From Sphaerochaetaceae bacterium (GTDB lineage Bacteria; Spirochaetota; Spirochaetia; Sphaerochaetales; Sphaerochaetaceae), in the NCBI GenBank assembly GCA_028532915.1, contig JAQQAI010000042.1, positions 1-36,721 on the forward strand: a stretch of DNA of 36,721 nt, written 5' to 3'. The number at the start of each line of letters is the position of its first letter. Position 1 is the stretch's first letter. Made by a program: the position numbers and the translations under genes. Positions 1 to 6,496 of the stretch are shown here, piece after piece. The notes beneath the pieces were generated by a model. It saw only the letters and a list, made by a program, of their open reading frames with translations. It did no database searches and had not been told where the DNA came from.

Positions 1-1
1 A

Positions 2-268
2 AAACACGATACACTTTCCAGATACGGAGGAGAAGAATTCATCATTCTCGTTTACTGCGATGCGCTCGATGAACTGGCAAAAATGGCCGAGAAAATCCGT
101 CATACGGTGGAAACCACAGAATTCCCCTTCCTGAAAAGCCCCCTCACCGCGAGTTTCGGAATCACCATGATCGAAAAAGACGAAACTCCCGGGCACCTGA
201 TAAAAAGGGCAGATGAGGCTATGTACACAGCCAAAAGAAAAGGAAAGAATCAGGTTTCATCACTTTGA
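2..268 (+). CDS. GGDEF-domain diguanylate cyclase, C-terminal fragment
   Basis: The frame is open from the left edge of the window and ends at a TGA, so only the last 88 codons are present. It encodes RYGGEEF near residues 7-13, the GGEEF active-site loop of diguanylate cyclases, followed by the usual C-terminal elements (TASFGIT, then KRADEAMYTAKRKGKNQV). An intact GGEEF loop normally means the domain makes cyclic di-GMP from two GTP. An RxxD inhibitory site would lie before the visible part, so feedback control and the N-terminal sensory region cannot be judged. An intrinsic terminator follows 57 bases downstream. Confidence 0.93.
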   Translation, partial: KHDTLSRYGGEEFIILVYCDALDELAKMAEKIRHTVETTEFPFLKSPLTASFGITMIEKDETPGHLIKRADEAMYTAKRKGKNQVSSL

Positions 269-325
269 GTATGATCAATACGACCTCTGACCGATGATTT
301 GAATATCATCTGCGGACGTAAAGAA

Positions 326-352
326 AAACCATCCGGACCGGATGGTTTCTTT
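326..352 (+). terminator. Intrinsic terminator after the GGDEF gene
   Basis: AAACCATCCGG and CCGGATGGTTT form an almost gapless inverted repeat followed by a T-rich stretch (CTTTCTG). It lies between the GGDEF gene on plus and the tRNA-Arg gene on minus and could stop transcription from both sides. Confidence 0.75.
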
Positions 353-379
353 CTGTAGCGCTGGTAATTGAAATTTTTA

Positions 380-453
380 TACGCCAAAGAGGATTCGAAC
401 CTCTGACCCACAGCTTAGAAGGCTGTTGCTCTATCCAACTGAGCTATTGGCGC
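380..453 (-). tRNA. tRNA-Arg (anticodon TCT)
   Basis: The complement folds as a cloverleaf: acceptor GCGCCAA/TTGGCGT, D arm beginning GCTC, anticodon stem ACAGC/GCTGT with loop CTTCTAA (anticodon TCT, reads AGA), T arm AGAGG-TTCGAAT-CCTCT, discriminator A. The terminal acceptor pair is G1-U72 rather than G-C. CCA is not encoded. It lies 12 bases downstream of tRNA-Pro and is probably cotranscribed with it. Confidence 0.95.
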
Positions 454-465
454 AGGTTATCTGAG

Positions 466-538
466 TCGGGGCGAGAGGACTCGAACCTCCGATTTCTTGC
501 TCCCAAAGCAAGCGCCTTAGCCACTAGGCAACGCCCCG
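466..538 (-). tRNA. tRNA-Pro (anticodon TGG)
   Basis: Acceptor CGGGGCG/CGCCCCG starts with C1-G72 and the discriminator is A73, both typical identity elements of bacterial tRNA-Pro. Anticodon stem CTTGC/GCAAG holds loop TTTGGGA (anticodon TGG, reads CCA). The T arm is GGAGG-TTCGAGT-CCTCT. CCA is not encoded. Confidence 0.95.
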
Positions 539-556
539 TTTCGCGTAACGGATGTG

Positions 557-586
557 AGTATACTTGCTTTTTCGGGTAAGAGTCAA
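557..586 (-). promoter_or_regulatory. Sigma-70-type promoter of the tRNA-Pro/tRNA-Arg unit
   Basis: On the minus strand TTGACT (586-581) is followed after exactly 18 bases by TATACT (562-557). Each differs from consensus by one base. Transcription would start about 12 bases before the tRNA-Pro 5' end. Confidence 0.7.
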
Positions 587-645
587 TATGGCTCAGCCGA
601 GATTTTCCCTACTCTTTCATTAAAAATTAAGGTAAAGTGTGGTGT

Positions 646-1281
646 ATGACAGATATACAGAATAAAGTAGATTCAGTATTCGATCTTCTCGATAGAAATT
701 CTCCTGAGAAGATCGATTTCCTCCGCTTCAACAATGCTTTCGAACTGCTCATCAGCGTGATCCTTTCGGCACAGACAACCGACAATCAGGTGAACAAGGT
801 GACCGAAACTCTATTCGAAACATATCCTACCCCATCATGTCTTGCGGCAGCCGAGGTGGAAGATGTGGAAGAGATCATAAGGAGCACAGGATTTTTCAAA
901 CGCAAGGCGAAGCATATCATTGCCGCATCAGGAGCCTTGGTCGACAGGTTCGATTCTAGTGTTCCTCTTGAAATGAAAGATCTTATCACTATACCCGGAG
1001 TGGGAAGAAAAAGTGCGAATGTGATCATCGGGAGGATAGCTCATAAAGGAGCTGTGATCGTCGACACTCACTTCATGAGGGTAGTCAACCGGTTAGGCAT
1101 CGTCGACTCCTCTGATCCGCTTGTCATAGAAATGACCATAAAGGAGCTTCTCGCAGAAAACAAGCAGTACAGATTCTCCATGGTGGTGAATCTGCACGGA
1201 AGGAGGGTATGCTTTGCCCGCACACCCTCCTGTGATACCTGCATATTATCAGGATACTGTGATTATATTGTCACATCCTAG
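646..1281 (+). CDS. nth: Endonuclease III (DNA glycosylase/AP lyase)
   Basis: Base-excision repair enzyme that removes oxidised pyrimidines and cleaves at the resulting abasic site. The 211-residue product has the family's usual size. It contains the helix-hairpin-helix LITIPGVGRKSANVI (about 113-127) with catalytic Lys122, catalytic Asp140 in VDTHFMRVVNRLGI, and the 4Fe-4S ligands Cys189-x6-Cys196-x2-Cys199-x5-Cys205, the exact Nth spacing. The ATG at 646 is preferred. An in-frame GTG at 637 sits only 4 bases after TAAGG, which would crowd ribosome binding. The stop overlaps the stop of the convergent NifX-like gene by 4 bases, with no terminator between them. Confidence 0.95.
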   Translation: MTDIQNKVDSVFDLLDRNSPEKIDFLRFNNAFELLISVILSAQTTDNQVNKVTETLFETYPTPSCLAAAEVEDVEEIIRSTGFFKRKAKHIIAASGALVDRFDSSVPLEMKDLITIPGVGRKSANVIIGRIAHKGAVIVDTHFMRVVNRLGIVDSSDPLVIEMTIKELLAENKQYRFSMVVNLHGRRVCFARTPSCDTCILSGYCDYIVTS

Positions 1282-1616
1282 TGATCGCAGGTATTAGCCC
1301 CCGCTACAAGAGAGTCTGCAAGATAGTCGGCTACGATCTGATCGACATCGACTGAAGCGACACCCATGACGACCTTCACTCCGAACCCTTCAAGCATTGA
1401 CTGGGCACTCGGTCCCATTCCGCCTGTGAGGATCACGTCAACCTTCTGGTCACGCAGGAAACGGGGAAGGACACCGGGTTCATGCTTCGGCGGTTCCACT
1501 TCCGATTTCGAGTTGATCTTCTTCGACTGATCATCGACATCGTAGATGGTGAACAGTCTGGTATGGCCGAAATGGCCGTCAAGTTTACCATTTGCTGTAG
1601 GGATTGCGATTTTCAT
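1278..1616 (-). CDS. NifX/ORP-like metal-cluster-binding protein, 112 aa
   Basis: A single-domain member of the dinitrogenase iron-molybdenum cofactor family (NifX, NifB C-terminus, orange protein). It starts MKIAIPTANGKLDGHFGHTR, has the central DVILTGGMGPSAQSMLEGFGV segment, and ends in a short Cys/His tail. Relatives bind iron-molybdenum or molybdenum-copper sulfide clusters; which metal is bound here cannot be told. It is the last gene of the unit. Its ATG overlaps the mrp stop by one base (TAATG), and AAGGAGA inside the end of mrp is its ribosome binding site. Coupling to mrp and the nearby sigma-54 activator suggest an ORP-type complex rather than nitrogen fixation. No nif structural gene is in the window. 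Confidence 0.85.
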   Translation of the reverse strand: MKIAIPTANGKLDGHFGHTRLFTIYDVDDQSKKINSKSEVEPPKHEPGVLPRFLRDQKVDVILTGGMGPSAQSMLEGFGVKVVMGVASVDVDQIVADYLADSLVAGANTCDH

Positions 1617-2752
1617 TATTTATCTCTCCTTGTATGAACTATGGCTTCGCAGATCTCATTATAAGCTAGAGCGATCGGCGAATTCTCAAAACGCTGTACG
1701 TAAGGGATTCCCACATCACCTGCGATACCGACATTCGCATCGAGAGGGATGGAACCTAATAGGGGAACATGATAGTACTTCGACAGTTTATCACCGCCAC
1801 CGGTTCTGAAGATGTTGGTGACAGTCTGGCAGTGGGGGCAGACAAATCCGCTCATGTTCTCGATGAGACCGACGATCGGCAGATCGAGCTTATGGCAGAA
1901 ATTGATCGAGCGGCTCACATCGGCTGTCGATACCTGCTGAGGAGTCGTCACCAGAAGAGCCTCTCCTTTACCTTTCAGCTGCTGGGCTGTGGAAAGCGGT
2001 TCATCCCCTGTCCCCGGCGGATTGTCGACTATGAGGTAATCGATATCGCCCCAATCCACATCATTGAGGAACTGTTCGATCATCTGATTCTTCAGCGGAC
2101 CTCTCCATACGACAGGGTCATCAGGATGTTCGAGCATAAAGCCCAGACTCATCACCTTGAGGTTGTAGACATCCGGCAGGATCACAGGCACGATACCGTG
2201 ATCGCCTTTCATCACATCGACATCGGGCAGATTCAGCATCACAGGAATCGAAGGACCGTGAACGTCGACATCCACAAGACCGACCTTATATCCTTTCTGT
2301 GCCAGAGAAACGGCGATATTGAGGCTGACGGTACTCTTTCCGACTCCGCCTTTTCCGCTGATGACCATGATAGTCCTTCTCTCTTTACTCTCCTGGTGTT
2401 CCTTACTGTTGTTTACGATCTTCATCGGATGCTTCTTCTCTTCTTTCAGCAGATATGACTGAACGGCATCTTTGAAGGCACTCAATCCTGTTTTGAATGA
2501 TACGGGAGCTTTACTGCCGTCAGCAAAGACAGCGGTCTCTTCCGTCGCAAGCAGAGTTTCCGCCTCCTTTCCCTCAGCATATTCACACAGGGAGTCCAGA
2601 GCCTGCAGGACGTCGTCTGAGGCATCACTCACAAAAGAGACCTGAGTGATCATCCCCCGATCTCCCTTCACGAACACTTCATAAAAGTAGTGTTGTTCAT
2701 CATTCATTTTTACTTTTGCATCATAGATATGCATAGCCTTGTAATGTTGCAT
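1616..2752 (-). CDS. mrp: Mrp/ApbC-type ParA-family ATPase with an unusual N-terminal domain
   Basis: A MinD/ParA-like P-loop ATPase of the Mrp/Nbp35 group, whose members carry and transfer iron-sulfur clusters. The ATPase part begins near residue 127 with the deviant Walker A GKGGVGKS (133-140). VDVDVHGPS, YLIVDNPPGTGDEPL and a C-terminal CPHC pair, the usual cluster-binding site, follow. The first roughly 105 residues are extra. Instead of the common MIP18 (DUF59) domain they resemble a NifU/IscU-type scaffold: ITQVSFVSDASDDVLQALDS, then EYAEGKEAETLL, then PVSFKTGLSAFKDAVQSYLL. The positions expected to hold cluster cysteines are Asp and Thr. The SD GAGGAGA serves ATG 2752; GTG at 2755 is equally possible. 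The gene is flanked by two NifX/ORP-like genes. Confidence 0.92.
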   Translation of the reverse strand: MQHYKAMHIYDAKVKMNDEQHYFYEVFVKGDRGMITQVSFVSDASDDVLQALDSLCEYAEGKEAETLLATEETAVFADGSKAPVSFKTGLSAFKDAVQSYLLKEEKKHPMKIVNNSKEHQESKERRTIMVISGKGGVGKSTVSLNIAVSLAQKGYKVGLVDVDVHGPSIPVMLNLPDVDVMKGDHGIVPVILPDVYNLKVMSLGFMLEHPDDPVVWRGPLKNQMIEQFLNDVDWGDIDYLIVDNPPGTGDEPLSTAQQLKGKGEALLVTTPQQVSTADVSRSINFCHKLDLPIVGLIENMSGFVCPHCQTVTNIFRTGGGDKLSKYYHVPLLGSIPLDANVGIAGDVGIPYVQRFENSPIALAYNEICEAIVHTRRDK

Positions 2753-2826
2753 CACAAAATTCTCCTCGATTCTATTGATATTCCCATAGTTTCTTCCATA
2801 TTCTCATCTCGACTCTTACCGTTCAT
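2752..2826 (-). CDS. Possible 24-residue small protein or leader coupled to mrp
   Basis: An ATG at 2826 lies 6 bases after GAGAGG and opens 24 codons rich in Arg and Glu (starts MNGKSRDENMEET, ends IESRRIL). Its TGA overlaps the mrp start region in the string TTGTGATG, and the mrp ribosome binding site lies inside it. That arrangement is typical of translational coupling. It sits in the otherwise empty gap between ORP-like gene 2925-3332 and mrp. I recognise no family, and such a short frame can arise by chance. Confidence 0.35.
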   Translation of the reverse strand: MNGKSRDENMEETMGISIESRRIL

Positions 2827-2924
2827 CCGAAACCTCTCATATACTATAGTATCTAAATTCGTCCGGTTCGACCTGTCTTCTATCGTCACTTCTGCATTTT
2901 TTCCGGTTCCTCAGGGATGATGAT

Positions 2925-3332
2925 TCAGTGATTCTTTCTTCTTTCTCCCCTTATGCAGCAATTGTCTCTGCTTCTTTTGGGACAGTGATGAGGGCGAAGG
3001 CAACCGGGCATCGAAAACGTATATCCGTGAAGACTCCTTTCCTTCCACCCCTTGAGAACCTCCTGTACGGGACCACACAGAAAGGAAAATACCTCAACAC
3101 CGTTGTACACGAGCAACCTTTCGACTTCGTTGGATATCGCGCCGCACACCACAGTGTCGACAGGAATGTGATAAAGCGTCTCAAGGTTCTGCTGAGCACC
3201 TTCGGGAAACTCTAAGGTACTTACGAGAACACAATCGCACCCGTATCCCTCGGTCGCATACAATTCGATGTTAGTGGCACTGTCGAACAATGGGGCGATT
3301 CTCTGACGTGTAGTCGGGATTGCAAGTTTCAT
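2925..3332 (-). CDS. NifX/ORP-like protein with Cys/His-rich tail, first gene of the sigma-54 unit
   Basis: The 135-residue product starts MKLAIPTTRQRIAPLFDSAT, matching the start of the second NifX-like gene (MKIAIPTANGKLDGHFGHTR), and has the family core VDTVVCGAISNEVERLLVYNGVEV. It ends in a Cys/His-rich tail (PGCLRPHHCP, then NCC) that could bind metal. The frame stays open upstream to 3440. I chose 3332 because homology begins there and because the extension would translate across a sigma-54 promoter and a perfect inverted repeat. No Shine-Dalgarno is visible at 3332. The predicted transcript starts only about 2 bases before this ATG, so translation may be leaderless. mrp follows after a gap holding the 24-codon frame. 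Confidence 0.8.
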   Translation of the reverse strand: MKLAIPTTRQRIAPLFDSATNIELYATEGYGCDCVLVSTLEFPEGAQQNLETLYHIPVDTVVCGAISNEVERLLVYNGVEVFSFLCGPVQEVLKGWKERSLHGYTFSMPGCLRPHHCPKRSRDNCCIRGERRKNH

Positions 3333-3344
3333 ACAGAAAGAGAC

Positions 3345-3362
3345 AGCATCTTTTGTGCCAAC
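3345..3362 (-). promoter_or_regulatory. Sigma-54 (-24/-12) promoter of the ORP-like unit
   Basis: On the minus strand TTGGCACAAAAGATGC places GG (3359-3358) exactly 10 bases before GC (3347-3346), the diagnostic sigma-54 spacing. The -24 box TTGGCAC is perfect, and the -12 box is ATGC against consensus TTGC. A sigma-54 activator is encoded directly upstream on the same strand. The predicted start is near 3334, almost at the ATG at 3332. Confidence 0.75.
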
Positions 3363-3395
3363 ATATTTCGGCGATCTGAGAGCCTGATACGAAGG

Positions 3396-3449
3396 GTTTG
3401 TCGCAATCTTGCGACAAACCTGTCGCATTTCTAAATTCATAGCGCGACA
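3396..3449. promoter_or_regulatory. Candidate activator binding array (TGTCGC/GCGACA half-sites)
   Basis: GTTTGTCGCAA and TTGCGACAAAC form a perfect 11-bp inverted repeat with a 2-bp spacer (3396-3419). A further TGTCGC (3421-3426) and GCGACA (3444-3449) follow. The perfect dyad is centred about 70-75 bases upstream of the predicted sigma-54 start, where enhancer-binding proteins bind. It lies just behind the activator gene's stop codon, so the activator is the obvious candidate ligand. The pairing is inferred. Confidence 0.6.
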
Positions 3450-3456
3450 GAACGGA

Positions 3457-4773
3457 TCAGATCTCTATCTTGTATTTTTCGATTTTCCTGTAAAGGGTTG
3501 AGCGGTGCATGTCAAGATCTTTCGCTGCTGCACTGACGTTGTAATCATGTTTTTCCAGAACGGTCCGGATCGATTCCTTTTCGGCGATCTCCTTCATTTT
3601 GTTCACGTTGAGAACAGAATGCTCTTCATGTGATCGGCTCATAGCAGATGGAAGATCTGATAATGTGACCTCATCGCTGTCACACAGCACAACCGCACGT
3701 TCGATCACATTTTCCAGCTCCCGGATATTGCCGGGCCAGGAGTATGAGAGAAAAAGCTTAAACACATCGTTGGAGAACCTGTCCACCCTCTTGTTATTGA
3801 CAACGCTGAAACGGTCTAGAAACTGATGTGCAAGGAAGATGATATCTTCTTTTCGTTCTCTGAGCGGAGGTATGGTCAAAGTGATCACATTGATCCTGTA
3901 ATAGAGATCCTGACGGAATTTTCCCAGTCTCACAAGTCTTTCCAGATCGGCATTGGTGGCACAGATGATCCGTGCGGAGGTCTTCTTCGTCTCGACCGAA
4001 CCGAGAGGTTCATAGCTTCTTTCCTGAAGGACCCTCAGAAGCTTCACCTGCATCATCGGAGAGAGTTCTCCTATCTCATCGAGAAACAATGTTCCCTTAT
4101 CGGCAAGAGAGAACCTTCCCGGTTTATCCCGGTCAGCACCGGTGAAAGCCCCTTTATTATAGCCGAACAGCTCGCTTTCCAAAAGAGAATCCGGGATCGC
4201 TGCGCAGTTTATCGCGATGAACGGTCCGTTCTTCTGTTCACTGAGAGAATGGATCGAACGGGCCATCACCTCTTTACCGCTGCCCGACTCGCCTGTTATC
4301 AGAACGGTGGAGGCACTTCGGGCGACTGTAGGAACGATATGAAGGATCTTCCTCATCGTCTCGCTTTTTGTGACCATGGTCCCTTCTCTCTTGAAAGCTC
4401 CCAGAGACCTCAGATGTTCTATGGCCGAGATATCCCGAAAAGTCTCCACTCCCCCGATCCGGTTACCCTGTGAATCATAGAGTATCGCCGAAGAGACACT
4501 CACTTTCACCCTCTGTCCCATCAGATTGACGATATAGCCTCGCTGCTCTCTCACGTTCTCTTTCGTAGTGAACGTGTGACGAAGCGGACAGTGGGATTCG
4601 CACATGTTGGATTTGAAGACCTCGCAGCAGCTGAGACCTATCGCCTGGTCGCGCAGGATCCCTGTGATCTTCTCTGCAGCACTGTTGAAATAGGTTATTC
4701 TCCATTCATTGTCGATGGTGAATACCCCGTCACTGATACTCTCCAGGATAGTCTCGCTCGTCAATATATCCAT
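3457..4773 (-). CDS. Sigma-54-dependent transcriptional activator, PAS-AAA+-Fis
   Basis: An enhancer-binding protein of 438 residues without a receiver domain. Residues 8-115 form a PAS domain with clustered cysteines (Cys49, Cys50, Cys58, Cys62; CCEVFKSNMCESHCPLR), which suggests redox, metal or gas sensing. The AAA+ core has Walker A GESGSGKE (161-168), the sigma-54 contact loop GAFTGA (208-213) and Walker B GTLFLDEI (227-234). A Fis-type helix-turn-helix occupies about 411-432 (NVSAAAKDLDMHRSTLYRKI). It lies 22 bases after the GntR gene and directly before the ORP-like unit with its sigma-54 promoter, so it very probably activates that unit. The order matches the activator-plus-orp arrangement known in Desulfovibrio. 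Confidence 0.93.
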   Translation of the reverse strand: MDILTSETILESISDGVFTIDNEWRITYFNSAAEKITGILRDQAIGLSCCEVFKSNMCESHCPLRHTFTTKENVREQRGYIVNLMGQRVKVSVSSAILYDSQGNRIGGVETFRDISAIEHLRSLGAFKREGTMVTKSETMRKILHIVPTVARSASTVLITGESGSGKEVMARSIHSLSEQKNGPFIAINCAAIPDSLLESELFGYNKGAFTGADRDKPGRFSLADKGTLFLDEIGELSPMMQVKLLRVLQERSYEPLGSVETKKTSARIICATNADLERLVRLGKFRQDLYYRINVITLTIPPLRERKEDIIFLAHQFLDRFSVVNNKRVDRFSNDVFKLFLSYSWPGNIRELENVIERAVVLCDSDEVTLSDLPSAMSRSHEEHSVLNVNKMKEIAEKESIRTVLEKHDYNVSAAAKDLDMHRSTLYRKIEKYKIEI

Positions 4774-4795
4774 AGTATTATACTTCTTTGGAAGA

Positions 4796-5482
4796 TCAGT
4801 TCAGAAAGTAGGAAGGAAAGGCGATCTTCAGACTCTCGTGATCACACTTGAGATGCTCGACATAGAAGGTATGGTGCATGATCGCATCGTTGCAGTTGTG
4901 CTGCGTGATCGCGTTGACGATCGCCTCCTGATGTTCTATAAGCTGGGCAAACGGTACCATTGAAATCTCAAGCATCCATTCGCGCACGATATGATAGAAG
5001 AACCGGTCGAATACGCAAAACAGTTTTTCTTTATGGAAGACAACGAATAGCGAATTGTGAAATTTATACAATGCGGTAGCCAGCTCGAAGATATTCTCTT
5101 TTTCCAGAGCAGCTTTTTCCTGTTCGATATTCGCCTTGATTGTATCTATCGATCCATGGTGGATCATATTGCAGGCATCTTTGATGATCTGGTCTTCCAG
5201 AGCCTTGATCCCGAAGATCGACTGATCGATGATATTGATATCGATTCTGGTCACCTTGGTCGATCTCTGGGGAAACACTTCTATCAGCTCTTCTCTCATG
5301 AGAGCTAAAATAGCCTCTCTCACCGGGGTCCTGCTCACAGAAAGCTGAGTCGCTATAGCGAATTCCTCGATCGTATCATTGGGGGGAAGAATCAGTGAAG
5401 TGATATTATACTTCAGGACTCTATAGACAAAATCCTTTGCGGACTCCCCGCTTTTTCGCTCGTGGACAATCTCAAGTGGCAA
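4796..5482 (-). CDS. GntR-family (FCD) transcriptional regulator
   Basis: The 228-residue product has an N-terminal winged helix (IEEFAIATQLSVSRTPVREAIL, about 42-63), then the all-helical FCD domain that in relatives binds carboxylate effectors with metal-coordinating Asp/His residues. The start is TTG: AAAGGAG stands 7 bases before it and no ATG fits. A dyad AGAACA-N5-TGTTCT lies 24-40 bases upstream, a likely self-operator. Downstream neighbour is the sigma-54 activator, 22 bases away and possibly cotranscribed. The effector cannot be read from the sequence. Confidence 0.9.
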   Translation of the reverse strand: MPLEIVHERKSGESAKDFVYRVLKYNITSLILPPNDTIEEFAIATQLSVSRTPVREAILALMREELIEVFPQRSTKVTRIDINIIDQSIFGIKALEDQIIKDACNMIHHGSIDTIKANIEQEKAALEKENIFELATALYKFHNSLFVVFHKEKLFCVFDRFFYHIVREWMLEISMVPFAQLIEHQEAIVNAITQHNCNDAIMHHTFYVEHLKCDHESLKIAFPSYFLN

Positions 5483-5505
5483 AAGAAAACTCCTTTAATA
5501 ACATG

Positions 5506-5539
5506 AGAACATTCATTGTTCTGCAACTGTGTCATAATA
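5506..5539 (-). promoter_or_regulatory. GntR self-operator candidate with adjacent -10
   Basis: AGAACA and TGTTCT form a perfect 6-bp inverted repeat with a 5-bp spacer (5506-5522). TATTAT on the minus strand, about 5539-5534, is a plausible -10, which would put the repeat at or just after the transcription start, a position that blocks transcription. I see no convincing -35 at normal spacing. Confidence 0.4.
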
Positions 5540-5741
5540 GTAGCATAGAGAAAGAAAGGCGACAAGGGCTCTCCGCTTTGAAAAAGAACTGAAAAGCTAT
5601 AATTACTGATTTTAAATCTTTTTATGAAAACGTTTTGTGAGATATTCTTATATTCAAGCCTCTATTTTTCAACCGCCAGAGATATCGGTATACCGGACTA
5701 CATGGAAAGAATATGTTAATTTTCTGTAAAAAGAAGTGAAT

Positions 5742-5798
5742 ATGAAAACTCCATCTTGTCAGGGATGCAAGTCATTGGTAGTCTGTCATTATGGATAA
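5742..5798 (+). CDS. Possible 18-residue Cys-containing leader peptide before phoB
   Basis: The frame encodes MKTPSCQGCKSLVVCHYG and stops at a TAA eight bases inside phoB (ATGGATAA), in another frame. phoB itself lacks a clear Shine-Dalgarno, so ribosomes ending here could reinitiate at the phoB ATG. The upstream signal is weak (AAGAAG, 5 bases before the ATG). The CxxC...C pattern is unusual for a random short frame, but no family is recognised. The rest of 5483-5790 shows only the GntR control region and AT-rich DNA. Confidence 0.3.
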   Translation: MKTPSCQGCKSLVVCHYG

Positions 5799-6495
5799 CG
5801 ATATACAGATTTTAGTTGTTGAAGATGATGGTGATATCCAGGAACTGATGTGCCACCACCTTGAAAAAGAGGGATTCCATACGATTCGGGTCTCGGACGG
5901 CGAGAGCGCATTGGATTATGTAAGATCCGAACAGGTCGATCTCATTCTGCTTGATCTCAACCTCCCTAAAGTGAGCGGACTCGATGTTCTCAAGACGATC
6001 CGCTATACCTACCAGATGAATACCCACATCATCATCGCCTCGGCAAGGACAGACGAAAGTGATATCATCACGGCATTGGAACTCGGAGCAGACAACTACC
6101 TTCCGAAACCATTCAGCCCCAAGGTGCTGGTAGCCAATGTGAAGGCACTACTGAGAAGATCTCACGAACATAATATTAAGAAGATAGAAAAGCAGGCAAA
6201 TCAGATAGAGGCGGGACCTCTTTCGATCGACCTGCTCAGATACGAGGTAACATGCGGCGGTGAGGTGATCTCACTGAGTGCTACCGAGTTCTCTCTTCTG
6301 GCTTTTCTCGCATCCTTCCCGGGAAGAGTCTTTACCAGAAATCAGATCATCTCGAAACTGAAAGGAGATGATTATCCGGTAACCCAGCGGTCGATCGATG
6401 TGCAGATCGCCTCATTGAGAAAGAAACTCAAGGAAGCCGGAGAGCTGATCAATACAGTATGGGGTATCGGTTATTCTTTCCAGGACAAAATGTAA
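5791..6495 (+). CDS. phoB: PhoB-like response regulator
   Basis: An OmpR/PhoB-class regulator of 234 residues. The receiver domain has the acidic pair Glu11/Asp12, phosphoacceptor Asp55 in LILLDLNLP and Lys106 in YLPKPF. The C-terminal winged helix runs from about 135 to 233 (LSATEFSLLAFLASFPGRVF, then RSIDVQIASLRKKL). It is followed one base later by a PhoR-like kinase and faces the pst-phoU operon, so phosphate starvation control is very likely. Its probable target is the repeat before pstS. There is no clear Shine-Dalgarno; a short upstream frame overlaps the start. Confidence 0.88.
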   Translation: MDNDIQILVVEDDGDIQELMCHHLEKEGFHTIRVSDGESALDYVRSEQVDLILLDLNLPKVSGLDVLKTIRYTYQMNTHIIIASARTDESDIITALELGADNYLPKPFSPKVLVANVKALLRRSHEHNIKKIEKQANQIEAGPLSIDLLRYEVTCGGEVISLSATEFSLLAFLASFPGRVFTRNQIISKLKGDDYPVTQRSIDVQIASLRKKLKEAGELINTVWGIGYSFQDKM

Positions 6496-6496
6496 C

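Noticed and set aside
2841-2852. Perfect 12-bp palindrome ATACTATAGTAT
   Set aside because: A low-complexity AT palindrome in an internal gap of the operon; no matching second copy or promoter geometry supports an operator.
2690-2920. A 76-codon plus-strand frame across the gap upstream of mrp
   Set aside because: No Shine-Dalgarno or recognisable motif, and it overlaps the start of mrp on the other strand.
3333-3440. Open frame extending the NifX-like protein (2925-3332) by 36 codons upstream
   Set aside because: It would translate through the sigma-54 promoter and the perfect inverted repeat, no Shine-Dalgarno is present, and family homology begins at 3332.
5764-5790. GTCATT repeats just before phoB as a classical PHO box
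   Set aside because: The repeats are 14 bases apart, not 11, and do not match the repeat found before pstS.
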